In this document: positions 9,573-18,453 of the stretch, in pieces
Layout: every line of letters begins with the position of its first letter
Position numbering within the stretch: the stretch's first letter is position 1
Source: Hyphomicrobiales bacterium
GTDB lineage: Bacteria > Pseudomonadota > Alphaproteobacteria > Rhizobiales > Rhizobiaceae
Assembly (NCBI GenBank): GCA_900472485.1
Contig: UCII01000011.1
Span: 356,710 to 420,709, forward strand
DNA length: 64,000 bases
Direction: 5' to 3'
The notes under the pieces: model-generated
Databases searched by the model: none
What the model was told of the DNA's origin: nothing
What the model saw: the letters and a program-made list of their open reading frames with translations, nothing else
Made by a program: the position numbers and the translations under genes

Positions 9573-10613
9573 TCACCTGGCTCTGGAATTCCAAGGAACG
9601 TAGGAGCGTTGTAACTCCAGCTGCTGGAGCCGCCGGTCGACGTCCTCTGCACGATCTTCATGAACCGCAAATATGTTCGCCACGGTGCCGGCCGAGAAGT
9701 TTGAGTTGAATTCCTCGGATGTCGCCATTCGCGTCAGGCGATGCCCAGAACTTGTCCAGATGTGGTAGCCGAAATCTGCGAGCTGACGGTGGATCGCGCC
9801 TGGAGCGGTTTTGGAGACAATGGAGAGCATATGGTGATTGATCTCCATCAATAGAGAAGGCTTACATCTGGCGATGGTTCTTTGCGCCCCCTTCAGGAAC
9901 AAGCCTTCCGCTCCCTGTATGTCGACTTTCATGACATCAGGCCGCAGATTGCCGATAACACGATCCAGTGTTTCGACTTTGGCCATGCGATCGGTCTTGG
10001 CTTCAGCGCGGGTAGTAATCAGTCGCGTGGCTCCCGCGTTGACCGTTTCGCCCGCGTCATCAAGCGGCAATTCTCCCGGAACATCGGCAAGAGCGAGCTG
10101 GTGAACGCTCACTCGGTCTCCAAATCCGTTCTCCGCGATCGATCGGTTGAACAACTCGCAGAGCTTCGGCAAAGGCTCGAAGGCGAGAACCGTTCCTCTA
10201 AATGGCGAATGATGGGCTGCGACAGAGAGGGAATAGTACCCGACATTGCTGCCGACATCGATGAATTGCCCGTTATCGGGCACGATGGCTTTCACGAGTT
10301 CGAGGTCGAACTTCTCATACTCACCGTTCATGATACCGAAAGATATATGATATTGGCGAAGGTCCAGATACAATTTGAAATTGTATATGGTTTCAAAAAG
10401 GACGACGATCGACCTCGGCACGAAATTGTGAAACAGCAATTCACTATGACGTTGGTGAAATTCGTTAGAAGTCAGAAAGCGTCTGCGGTGGTCGTCCAGC
10501 GGAAGGTCGGTGATTTGCAGGAGATGGTGGCCGATGACATTTCGCTCATCGTCGTTGATCGGACGGCCGAGAATGAATTTGTAGCAATTCTCGATGTCGT
10601 AAAAGCTTGTCAC
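9573..10613 (-). CDS. FkbM-family methyltransferase with N-terminal LGR-type domain
   Basis: A protein of 346 residues. The N-terminus shows CYKFILGRPINDDERN and ends in LTSNEFHQRH, the same domain pattern as the other two LLGR methyltransferases here. The catalytic region has FIDVGSNVGYYSLSVAAH (motif I), LAFEPLPK, and MKVDIQGAEGLFLKGA (FkbM signature), then LLMEIN. It is the last gene of the minus-strand kpsC / glycosyltransferase / fkbM group, 61 bp after the glycosyltransferase. Its AT-rich 5' part suggests a separate origin from kpsC. O-methylation of a glycan hydroxyl is inferred. Confidence 0.85.
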   Translation of the reverse strand: MTSFYDIENCYKFILGRPINDDERNVIGHHLLQITDLPLDDHRRRFLTSNEFHQRHSELLFHNFVPRSIVVLFETIYNFKLYLDLRQYHISFGIMNGEYEKFDLELVKAIVPDNGQFIDVGSNVGYYSLSVAAHHSPFRGTVLAFEPLPKLCELFNRSIAENGFGDRVSVHQLALADVPGELPLDDAGETVNAGATRLITTRAEAKTDRMAKVETLDRVIGNLRPDVMKVDIQGAEGLFLKGAQRTIARCKPSLLMEINHHMLSIVSKTAPGAIHRQLADFGYHIWTSSGHRLTRMATSEEFNSNFSAGTVANIFAVHEDRAEDVDRRLQQLELQRSYVPWNSRAR

Positions 10614-10674
10614 ACCGCTGCTCCCACGTCCTGCTGATCAACTTTGTTATTTGTTGTGCCTGCACTGCTGCGTC

Positions 10675-12042
10675 TCACTGCAAAACCGGCAAGGTCGACA
10701 TTCTCCCGATGCGCCTCGGAGCCCGTTGGGCAGCATGGCGCCGGGCAGAAAAATCGGCCTCGATCAACGCCTCCAAATCATCGAAATGCGTATCCCACCC
10801 GCTCGATAGGCCGGGCTTCATTCGGCGTTGCGGCGTTGCGGTGATCATGTCCAACGCGGCTCTCCAGCTCAGCCCATCAAGCGGGTCGAGAAAGATAGCG
10901 GGCTGTCCGGCGGCGGCTTCGCGATGGGCACTGATGTTGGAGGCGATGACGGGCGTGCCGAGCGCGATAGCCTCGGCGACAGGCATGCCGTAACCCTCGG
11001 TGAAGGATGGAGCCAGAAGACCAGCTGCGCCAGCGACCAGCTGCGCTAAAGCCGCATCCTCCAGCCCTGGCACCTCGATGACAAGTCCGGGCAGGGCAGG
11101 GCACCGCTCCAGCATTGCCAGGATGTGGCTGTTTTCCCATCCCCTCTTGCCGACGATGACGAGCCGCGGAGCCATCGCCCCATCGCGTTCGGCCAGATGT
11201 TGCCACAGGTGCAGCAGCAACATGTGGTTTTTGCGCGGTTCGATCGTTCCGAGCGTCACGAAGTAGGGCGTCCGCGGGCGCGGCGTGTCGTTTGGCGGAG
11301 ACAGGAAGCAGCGCTCGATGCCTGGAGGCAGCACAGCGATCGAAGGGGGCGTCCTGTCACTCTGCTGGGCAAACGTGCGCAGGGCACGTGCGGTTACCTG
11401 CGAATTGCACAGCACTAGCGATGCGTGTTTCAGCACCGTCTCCATCCTGCGGCGATGCCGCTCCGGCTCTTCCGGCCGGACGAATTCCGGATGCGATAGC
11501 GGGATGAGATCGTGAACGTAGAAGACGCCGTTACGGCCGGTTTCTTCCAGCCAGGAAAAAGCGGAAGTCCGATCAAGCCGGCTGTGTGATACATGGACGA
11601 AGGAAGCCTTGGGCGGCAGCATCAAACCATGCGCGAAACGATTGGCAACAGCATGTACGATCTTGCGCAGTTTTTGCGTATGTGCTTCGCCTGCCTTCAC
11701 TTCCGCTGCAGCCTGCCACCTGATCTTGCCATCGATGGCGGCGAAAATCCGCTCGAGAAGGGCGGCCTGTGCGGGCGAGATTTCTGTTGCCGACCAGCGG
11801 CTGTTGAGCATGGAGACCAACTTGTCCGCCCGCTCGGACGGAATGGCGACGGCGCCGTTATGGCCAGTTTCGACAAACCACGACGATGGCGGAAACGCAT
11901 CGAGATCGGTCAAGGCAGTCCGTTTGCGACGCTCGTTCAACCAGTTCGCATAATGAAGCTCATAGCGATCGATACCGGTGGGCGTCGGGCAATGCGCCCG
12001 TTCCATCAATCTGGAAATATCCATAATGATGGGCTTGGTCAT
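10675..12042 (-). CDS. GT4-family glycosyltransferase
   Basis: A protein of 455 residues with a GT-B architecture. The N-terminal half holds DISRLMERAHCPTPTGIDRYE and FYVHDLIPLSHPEF. The C-terminal donor domain holds TLGTIEPRKNH, LVIVGKRGWE and SFTEGYGMPVAEAIALGTPV, with the EX7E-type acidic pair of GT4. The start overlaps the kpsC stop by four bases (ATGA), so the two are translationally coupled. This places it in synthesis of the capsular repeat unit or its linker. The sugar specificity is not readable. Confidence 0.88.
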   Translation of the reverse strand: MTKPIIMDISRLMERAHCPTPTGIDRYELHYANWLNERRKRTALTDLDAFPPSSWFVETGHNGAVAIPSERADKLVSMLNSRWSATEISPAQAALLERIFAAIDGKIRWQAAAEVKAGEAHTQKLRKIVHAVANRFAHGLMLPPKASFVHVSHSRLDRTSAFSWLEETGRNGVFYVHDLIPLSHPEFVRPEEPERHRRRMETVLKHASLVLCNSQVTARALRTFAQQSDRTPPSIAVLPPGIERCFLSPPNDTPRPRTPYFVTLGTIEPRKNHMLLLHLWQHLAERDGAMAPRLVIVGKRGWENSHILAMLERCPALPGLVIEVPGLEDAALAQLVAGAAGLLAPSFTEGYGMPVAEAIALGTPVIASNISAHREAAAGQPAIFLDPLDGLSWRAALDMITATPQRRMKPGLSSGWDTHFDDLEALIEADFSARRHAAQRAPRRIGRMSTLPVLQ

Positions 12043-14156
12043 AATTTTCTAGCCTCGAGCATGTGGATGGCCTGTGCCAGCCAGCGCCTCCGTGATGGAT
12101 TGGGAGCCGTGCCCAGACGGGAGCGATAGAGTTCGGCGACCACGTCTTCCGCTTCGCACGGAAGATTGGTGATGTTCGACCAGTATCGAGGGTAGAGGAT
12201 GAGCGTGCCGGCGACGAGAGCGTCGAGCGTTAGAGCGCGCTTTCGCCGCAACGAAACGACCGAATCCTGCGTGAGGCCCCAGCCGGCATAGAAGGGGAGA
12301 CCATGACACCATACCGGCTTTTCTCGCAGCAGCGCTTCGAACCCGATCTGGGATGTTGCGACGTGAACCTCGTCGACAGCGTCGAGGAGATTATCCAGAT
12401 CGACATTGCCGATGACGAGATCTGCAGCCTCCGCCCGTGGCAATGGAGGCGGATGACGGCCAGCCGCCTTCGCCAGAAGATCGGGATGCTGCTTGTAGAT
12501 GATGAATGCCGTCGGTCTCGCCCGCCGAACGGCCTTGAGCAGTTCGATATCGGATGGATGACTTGCCATACCGAACCGCAGCGAGGCGTCGTTCGGCACC
12601 TGCCCGGCCACGAGGACGATATCGCGGCCTTCGGCGAGAGCATGATAATCCGGCGCCGGCTGCGGCGGCAGATTATATTTGGTGATCCCCATCGAGACGA
12701 TGGCCTGCCGTAGGCGCTTTGCGCGCGCAAGAAGCGCATCGTCGAAATTCGTCCCGTTCAGGATCGTCTCCAACCGGCTTGGAGCGGAGGCATCGAAATA
12801 GATGCCTTGGTCATCGAAGCAGAGCGAGGATGGCGGCACCAGCGAGCTGCCGAGGCCGGAGGAGCGAATGAAGCCATCTTCAACCCGAATGATCGGCAAT
12901 CTCTTGCCCTGCTTCCACAGAATGGATTCATCGGGAGCAGTGGTGTTCCCCCAAAGGACGATGGTGTCGGCACCCTGGATCTCTGACGCGCTCGGATTGG
13001 TGGCGAACTGCACCTGCGACCGGGGGCTGCTCAGATAGCGGCGCATGACCGCGCGCTTGTGAAGCGAGAAATTGACGCAAAGGTAACGGCCGGAGAGCGC
13101 ACGGGCGTGCGTGCGCCATTCGAGCAGCCGTTCGACTGCCTGCTCGGCCGTGATCGCGCTACGCGAGACAGGATCGACATAACGGGAGTATTGAAAGAGT
13201 GCAGCAGCAGCAAACTCGTCTATGCTGACCCGGCGTCCACGACGAGAGCGCGCCGTCGTTGCGACCGTGCCCAAGGCGCGGTCCGCAGTCAGTCCCCAGC
13301 CGGCATAGGCGGGCATGCCGAAGGTGACGACGGGTATTTCGCGCAGAAGCGCCTCCAGCCCGACTTGGCTGGACACGGTCCAGACCTCATCCACCATATC
13401 CAGCAGGGAATGTGTCGAGACAGGGCGGTCCACAATCTGCACTCCTGCCGTTCGGGCGAGGGGTTGAAGAAAGCCCTGGGCCTGGCCTGCGATGACGTCA
13501 GGATGGCATTTGACGATGATATCGGCATTTTCCTCGGCAAGAGCCGCCGTCCACATTCTTGCGAAGGTCGCTGCATCGGCACCGGCGCTTTCCACGGTGT
13601 GATTTCCCATCACTTCGTCGACAAGCAGGATGCGCCTGCGACGGCTTCGGCGAAGCGAAATGGTCTCGTCCCGCAGCTGATTGTCTTGGGACAACCGCTC
13701 GCGGATGATCCATCGCCGCAAGTCGCGGGCACGCTGAATCTCTGTGTCGGATGGCGCATTTTGAAGCAGCGTCTCCAATCGCGAGGGCTGACGGGCAGAA
13801 GAATGAATACCGAGATCGTCGGCGACGATGGAGATCGGCGATTTGGCGTCCTGACCGGTCGATTGTAGGAAGCCGCCCGCCACTGTCCAGAACGGCAGAC
13901 GCAGCACCTGCGCATAGAGGCGTGCCAGGCGGGCAAGCGGCCCGTCTCCCCAACTGACCACACCATCTGCGGCCCCCATCGTCAATTCGATCGGCTTGAG
14001 GGACGCGGAGAAGGCGGGGCCGATGAGGGGAAAGCGCTGACGTGTCGGAAGAAAAGCAAGCAGCCGCGCGTTGGTTGGGGGCAACCAGGATGGCTGCTCG
14101 TCTGTCTTTGCCGAGGACCGCGCCTCCGGGGGAAAGATCATCGAATCTATGTGCAT
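12039..14156 (-). CDS. kpsC: Capsular polysaccharide beta-Kdo transferase, KpsC-like
   Basis: A protein of 705 residues, close to the usual KpsC length, built from two related halves. Each half ends in the same type of motif: SSQVGLEALLREIPVVTFG then PAYAGWGLT, and TSQIGFEALLREKPVWCHG then PFYAGWGLT. Each half also has a glycosyltransferase core strand set (RRILLVDEVMGNHTVES and IVLVAGQVPNDASL) followed by KCHPD or KQHPD. KpsC adds the beta-linked Kdo oligosaccharide that joins capsule to its phospholipid anchor. The start has GGGGGA six bases upstream. It heads a minus-strand operon and is divergent from kpsE copy 2. Confidence 0.92.
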   Translation of the reverse strand: MHIDSMIFPPEARSSAKTDEQPSWLPPTNARLLAFLPTRQRFPLIGPAFSASLKPIELTMGAADGVVSWGDGPLARLARLYAQVLRLPFWTVAGGFLQSTGQDAKSPISIVADDLGIHSSARQPSRLETLLQNAPSDTEIQRARDLRRWIIRERLSQDNQLRDETISLRRSRRRRILLVDEVMGNHTVESAGADAATFARMWTAALAEENADIIVKCHPDVIAGQAQGFLQPLARTAGVQIVDRPVSTHSLLDMVDEVWTVSSQVGLEALLREIPVVTFGMPAYAGWGLTADRALGTVATTARSRRGRRVSIDEFAAAALFQYSRYVDPVSRSAITAEQAVERLLEWRTHARALSGRYLCVNFSLHKRAVMRRYLSSPRSQVQFATNPSASEIQGADTIVLWGNTTAPDESILWKQGKRLPIIRVEDGFIRSSGLGSSLVPPSSLCFDDQGIYFDASAPSRLETILNGTNFDDALLARAKRLRQAIVSMGITKYNLPPQPAPDYHALAEGRDIVLVAGQVPNDASLRFGMASHPSDIELLKAVRRARPTAFIIYKQHPDLLAKAAGRHPPPLPRAEAADLVIGNVDLDNLLDAVDEVHVATSQIGFEALLREKPVWCHGLPFYAGWGLTQDSVVSLRRKRALTLDALVAGTLILYPRYWSNITNLPCEAEDVVAELYRSRLGTAPNPSRRRWLAQAIHMLEARKL

Positions 14157-14795
14157 ATAAGTCCCCCAAAAAGATGTCCGCTAGGAGCGATGACTAGCGC
14201 CTGAACGAAACTGCCTGCGATGTCCGCTAACGGCTGGCTGCATGAGCGGAACCGCCTTTTGGGGCATGAAGGGCAACGGTAGCTGGATGACATCTTCCGG
14301 TATCGAAAATGGGAGGCTGCGACGCCTACTCAGGAGAAATTTCAACAGGCTTCGGCAAAAACGGCCGATGAACAGGTCTGCACGACCATCCGAGGCAAAG
14401 TTACTGCCGACGTGCTTCAAGATACCCCCGAACTTTCCCATACCGAATTCCTTGAACCAGCAATGAGAGTGAAACGGCTAATCGAATGGCAGTTATTGCC
14501 GCCGCAATTCGGCCTCGCCATACGGATCGCGTCGCCAAAGTATTAATTGCGACATAAGGCAAATTATTCTTGTTTCAGTATGTAAAAATTTCGAAACCCC
14601 AGAAATATATTTGACTTTCAAAGGATATATGGGAATCTCTTGCAAAGTAAATTGCCGTCGAAATCGTCATGTGCGTTGTTCGGAACGACGAGCCGAAACG
14701 ATGGAGGCCGGCTGACTGGGGTTGCTTTATCGGAGCTCCGGAAGGGCAGCTGTGGGGTGGTTCTGACCATTCCAAGAGAGATTTGATGGTCCCAA
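14157..14795. other. 639-bp intergenic region between divergent kpsC and kpsE copy 2
   Basis: No convincing gene: the short frames on both strands lack ribosome sites and recognisable composition. It contains an 11-bp direct repeat, GATGTCCGCTA, at 14173-14183 and 14219-14229 just upstream of kpsC. An AT-rich patch at about 14540-14650 could hold the promoter for kpsE (a TTGACT followed by a TATAT lies at 14610-14630). Promoter placement is only suggestive. Confidence 0.5.
14173..14229. repeat. Pair of 11-bp direct repeats upstream of kpsC
   Basis: GATGTCCGCTA occurs at 14173-14183 and again, identical, at 14219-14229, 46 bp apart and within 75 bp of the kpsC start. The position fits an operator for a regulator of capsule genes, but no known consensus is recognised. 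Confidence 0.35.
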
Positions 14796-16001
14796 ATGAG
14801 CCGCATCGAGAATAATAAGGAATTCACTGATTTCGTTAGGCTGGTGAGTGCACGCTCATCCGGTGTCGTCATAGGTCAACCGGTTTCCTGGCCGCGTTCT
14901 GTCGCGCGATGGACTCGATCTCAACTGCTGCTATTGCTGATCGTCGTCGTTCCCGGCCTGCTCGGGGCGATCTATTACGGTTTCATCTGCTCCGATCAGT
15001 ATGCTTCCGAAACGCAATTTGTCGTGCGCAGCCCTAATAGAAATGCAGCCGGCTTGCTCAGCGGTTTCCTTCAGAGCACCGGATTCGTCCGCGCGCAGGA
15101 TGACAGCTACATCGTCACCGAGTTCATCAAGTCGCGCGCAGCTGTCGACGCGCTGGTGAGCAGGGACGATCTGAAAGCTATTCTTTCCCGGCCGGAAGGC
15201 GACTTCCTCAGCCGCTATCCGCTACCCTGGGCCGAAGCCAATAATGAGGAGCTGTATCAGCACTATCTCCGTTCCATCAATGTCCACACCGATAGCGGCA
15301 GCGGCGTGACCACGCTGGATGTGCGTGCATTTCGCGCCGATGATGCTTATCGCTTGGCCAATGCCCTGGTGCAGCATGCGGAAGAGCTCATCAACCGGCT
15401 CAACGATCGCGCCCGTGAGGATGCCATTCGCTATGCTCAGATCGAGGTAAATGACAGCCAAACGAGACTGTCCAAGATGCAGACAAGCCTGACCGATTTT
15501 CGCAATCGGGAGGCGCTTGTCGACCCGAGCAAGCAATCGTCTGCCGCCTTGGACATGATTGCCCGGCTTTCGGATGATCTGGCCGACAGCAAGGCGCGTC
15601 TTTCGGCCCTGCAAGAACAGGCGCCGCAAAGTCCGCAAGGGGAGGCGTTGAGAGCGCGCGTGGCGGCGATGGAACGGCAGATCAGCGATGAACGGGCTCG
15701 TATCGTCGGCAATGACGGCTCGATGGCGCCCCGTATCGCGCAATATGAGCAGCTGCTTCTGGAGAGGGAAATGGCAGCGAAGATGCTGACATCGGCGACC
15801 ACCTCCCTGGAAAATGCCAGGATCGATGCGCAGCGGCAACAATTGTATCTGGAACGAATCGCCGATCCGAATTTGCCCGATCATGCGTTGTACCCGAAAC
15901 GCCTTGGTTCGTTTCTGATGCTGCTTGCGGTTTGCTTCGCGACATTCTGGATCGTGCGCTTCTTCACGATCCAGGTATATGAGCACGCGGCTCAGCAATG
16001 A
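14796..16001 (+). CDS. kpsE: Capsule polysaccharide export inner-membrane protein, KpsE/Wzz-like (copy 2)
   Basis: A 401-residue paralogue of the gene at 7351-8562 with the same plan. A TM segment lies near residues 47-67 (LLLLIVVVPGLLGAIYYGF), followed by ETQFVVRSPN, a long coiled-coil periplasmic region and a C-terminal TM (LMLLAVCFATFWIVRFF). The two copies share short blocks such as the LxxSGxxRxQDDxxxVxE(Y/F)I region after the first TM and the LYLE segment before the second. Its last codons overlap the kpsT start (ATGA), so it is the natural partner of kpsT. It should bridge the transporter and the KpsD-like channel. Confidence 0.88.
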   Translation: MSRIENNKEFTDFVRLVSARSSGVVIGQPVSWPRSVARWTRSQLLLLLIVVVPGLLGAIYYGFICSDQYASETQFVVRSPNRNAAGLLSGFLQSTGFVRAQDDSYIVTEFIKSRAAVDALVSRDDLKAILSRPEGDFLSRYPLPWAEANNEELYQHYLRSINVHTDSGSGVTTLDVRAFRADDAYRLANALVQHAEELINRLNDRAREDAIRYAQIEVNDSQTRLSKMQTSLTDFRNREALVDPSKQSSAALDMIARLSDDLADSKARLSALQEQAPQSPQGEALRARVAAMERQISDERARIVGNDGSMAPRIAQYEQLLLEREMAAKMLTSATTSLENARIDAQRQQLYLERIADPNLPDHALYPKRLGSFLMLLAVCFATFWIVRFFTIQVYEHAAQQ

Positions 16002-16732
16002 CGGGTCTCCCTTCCAGTCTCACGCAGATTGCCTCCCCGGGGACGCTGGCGCCGAAGAGCGAAATACCCTGGCATGAAGATGGCATTGTCGGCGTGTTCG
16101 ATCTCGTCAAGGAATATGAGGTGCATGGCCGGATGCGTCGCGTGGTCGATGGTGTGACATTCAAGATCGGTCGCGGTGAAAAGATTGCCGTCCTTGGGCA
16201 CAACGGGGCCGGCAAGTCAACGCTTGTGCGCATGATCGCAGGGATAGAGGAGCCGACGTCGGGTAAGGTCGTACGCAACATGTCGATGTCGTGGCCCATT
16301 GCCTTGAGCGGTGGCTTCGGCGGTTCGATGACTGGCTACGACTGCATGCGCTTCCTATCGCGCATTTATGACAAGCCATTCGATGAAATTCGCGATGTGG
16401 TAGAGGATTTCAGTGAGCTTGGCCGCTATCTGCGCATGCCTCTCAGGACCTATTCCTCGGGCATGCGGGCGCGGCTGGCCTTCGGCATGTCGCTTGCCAT
16501 CGATTTCGATTGCTATCTCATCGACGAGGTATTGGCCGTTGGCGACAAACGCTTCCAATCCCGTTGTTTCGAAGAGCTTTTCGTCAAGCGCAAGGATCGC
16601 TCGATGATCATTGTGGGACATAATCTCAATATGATCGGTGATCTGTGCAAGTCGGCGCTCGTATTGAAGAATGGTCGCGGCCGCGTCTTCGACGACATAG
16701 AAACGGCGTTTCGTATCTACTCCACATTGTAA
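15998..16732 (+). CDS. kpsT: Capsule polysaccharide ABC transporter ATP-binding protein, KpsT-like
   Basis: A protein of 244 residues. The Walker A motif GHNGAGKST lies at residues 67-75, the ABC signature YSSGMRARL around 152-160 and Walker B CYLIDE near 172-177. The SSGM signature and the short length are typical of KpsT/Wzt ATPases of group 2/3 capsule export. The N-terminus has about 25 extra residues before the ABC core. Translation is coupled to kpsE copy 2. The permease partner in the window is kpsM at 8727. Confidence 0.93.
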   Translation: MTGLPSSLTQIASPGTLAPKSEIPWHEDGIVGVFDLVKEYEVHGRMRRVVDGVTFKIGRGEKIAVLGHNGAGKSTLVRMIAGIEEPTSGKVVRNMSMSWPIALSGGFGGSMTGYDCMRFLSRIYDKPFDEIRDVVEDFSELGRYLRMPLRTYSSGMRARLAFGMSLAIDFDCYLIDEVLAVGDKRFQSRCFEELFVKRKDRSMIIVGHNLNMIGDLCKSALVLKNGRGRVFDDIETAFRIYSTL

Positions 16733-17382
16733 AGCCGCCGTCTGTTTGTCGTGTAGATAGGCAACAATAGTGCACGCTGTATTTGCAAATTGGCACAATA
16801 TAGAACGATAGAATGCACCGCGTCTCTGTGCTTTGCGGGACCCGGCTATATACGGACAGCGGCATTCCGGGTGCTGACGCAGGCTCCTACCTAAGCCTCA
16901 TCATGTATTAGAATAATTAAAATGAACGTAGCGCGCAGATTGTTTCAGCCACAAGCCCGGGTAGTCGCATGACTTCTCAATTTTACCAGCGAGCCTTGTG
17001 CACGCAACGAACCTCCGATAATTCGATCAAGATAAATTAGTAACTACTTTTGCAACCTTTGCCCGTAAGCATGTCGAATATATTTGCCGGCAGCGATTAT
17101 TTTGTCCGATATCGTCGCTCGGGATACTCAACCTGTGGCCGCGCTACGAAGAGGTAGGATTCTGTATAACATCGTCACTATCTGTACTGTCGTGCTAAAA
17201 TTCGTCGTGCTAATTTAAATATAGGTAATGCAACTTACGATGAACGTCTTGCATCCCGAAGTGGGCACGGGAGCAAAGTAATGGAGTCGTCAAAAACGAA
17301 CGCTAGAAAAATGTAGCCTAGATAGAAATCGAGCGTTAGCGATGGCTAATATACAACCTGAGATTTTGAGTAGGATTAGCGG
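16733..17382. other. 650-bp AT-rich intergenic region before the AraC-type regulator
   Basis: No gene is supported: frames are short and without ribosome sites, and A+T content is clearly higher than in the flanking genes. A directly repeated 10-mer lies at 17189-17213. The region probably carries the kpsT terminator and the promoter and regulatory sites of the AraC-like gene, but none is individually convincing. Confidence 0.5.
17189..17213. repeat. Tandem direct repeat GTCGTGCTAA x2
   Basis: GTCGTGCTAA is present at 17189-17198 and 17204-17213, start-to-start 15 bp. It lies about 170 bp before the AraC-family gene. AraC proteins often bind directly repeated half-sites, so an autoregulatory operator is a possible reading. 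Confidence 0.35.
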
Positions 17383-18396
17383 ATGGCGATGTTGGAAAGA
17401 GTTGTCGAGCAATGCGTTGGCACTTTCGAGGTGTATTCCCGGGATGCAATCATTCGCAACCTTGACATGCTTGAACCAAACTGGAAATGGGCGGTTCCCT
17501 CGGAAACATCAGGCGATTATTCCTTCAAATTCAGCAAGCAACCGCTTCAGTCGGCCTCGATCATAAGCGCCGAGCATTCGGCCAGCCTCGAGGGGATAGC
17601 GAAGCAGGATTTGCCGCGCGTCAGCATCGTATTCGTCCTCGCAGGCGAAATAGAGATCAATCATCGGCGAATGCGCAAATCCTTGCGCATTCCTGCCAAC
17701 TACGTCGCCAGCATCAGCGACCGGGCGGGAAAGCGGCTGGAGATCAAGCCGCGCAGTTCCTGGCTGCTGTTTCAGATCCCAGAATCGGTAATCCGCCAGC
17801 ATTTCGAGGAGCTGACCGGGAAACCCTATGTGCAGGAATTTGCGCTTGCACCGGTGAGCTTTCGTCAAGGCGGCGCACAAGGGCTCTATCAGACACTGCG
17901 CCAGGCCGAGAAAGATTTGACGACAGCTCGCCAAACCGAGCGGATGATGCTCGCCAAGGCTTACAGCGAGCTTCTGCTGGTCAAGCTGTTTGCCAAGCTG
18001 CCGCACAATCTGTCCGACGCCTTCAATCGAGGCACCTTGGATAACGCGCCGCGGCAGCTCCTGCGGGCGGAGGCATTCATGCGCGACAATCTGCATAATG
18101 CCATCATGCTGGAGGATCTCGCACATGCGGCGAGCTGCAGCCCCCGCGCGCTGCAACGTATGTTCAAGACCTATCGCGGCGATACGCCGATGGGAATCCT
18201 TTGCAATTACCGGCTGGCCGCAGCACATGGCGCCATCAAGGGCGGTCAGGCCGAAAGCATCACCGATCTTGCCATGAGCCTACAATTCTCCAACCCCGGG
18301 CGATTCTCCGTTCTCTACAAACATGCCTACGGCTCCAGCCCATCGTCGATCCTTCGTTTTTCCCGGGAGCGTAGCGACGATGCCGGAACGGCCTAG
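17383..18396 (+). CDS. AraC-family transcriptional regulator
   Basis: A protein of 337 residues. The C-terminal ~100 residues form the two helix-turn-helix AraC domain: LEDLAHAASCSPRALQRMF for the first and SITDLAMSLQFSNPGRFSVL then HAYGSSPSSI for the second. The N-terminal part is a cupin-like sensor region (RVSIVFVLAGEIEIN). It stands alone between kpsT and the kpsD-like gene in the same direction, so control of the capsule locus is a reasonable inference. The ATG has an AGGA 8-9 bases upstream. Confidence 0.88.
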   Translation: MAMLERVVEQCVGTFEVYSRDAIIRNLDMLEPNWKWAVPSETSGDYSFKFSKQPLQSASIISAEHSASLEGIAKQDLPRVSIVFVLAGEIEINHRRMRKSLRIPANYVASISDRAGKRLEIKPRSSWLLFQIPESVIRQHFEELTGKPYVQEFALAPVSFRQGGAQGLYQTLRQAEKDLTTARQTERMMLAKAYSELLLVKLFAKLPHNLSDAFNRGTLDNAPRQLLRAEAFMRDNLHNAIMLEDLAHAASCSPRALQRMFKTYRGDTPMGILCNYRLAAAHGAIKGGQAESITDLAMSLQFSNPGRFSVLYKHAYGSSPSSILRFSRERSDDAGTA

Positions 18397-18453
18397 CCTG
18401 CTTGGCACGATGTTGCCTCGTCAAAACTGCCTCCATGCCAATCAGGATCATCG

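Noticed and set aside
10368..10386. ATACAATTT-G-AAATTGTAT palindrome inside the FkbM gene
   Set aside because: It lies in the middle of a well-supported coding region (FKLYLDL) and has no neighbour to regulate; probably chance in AT-rich DNA.
14181..14466. Two opposite short frames of 86 and 74 codons
   Set aside because: No ribosome site, no recognisable composition, and they overlap each other.
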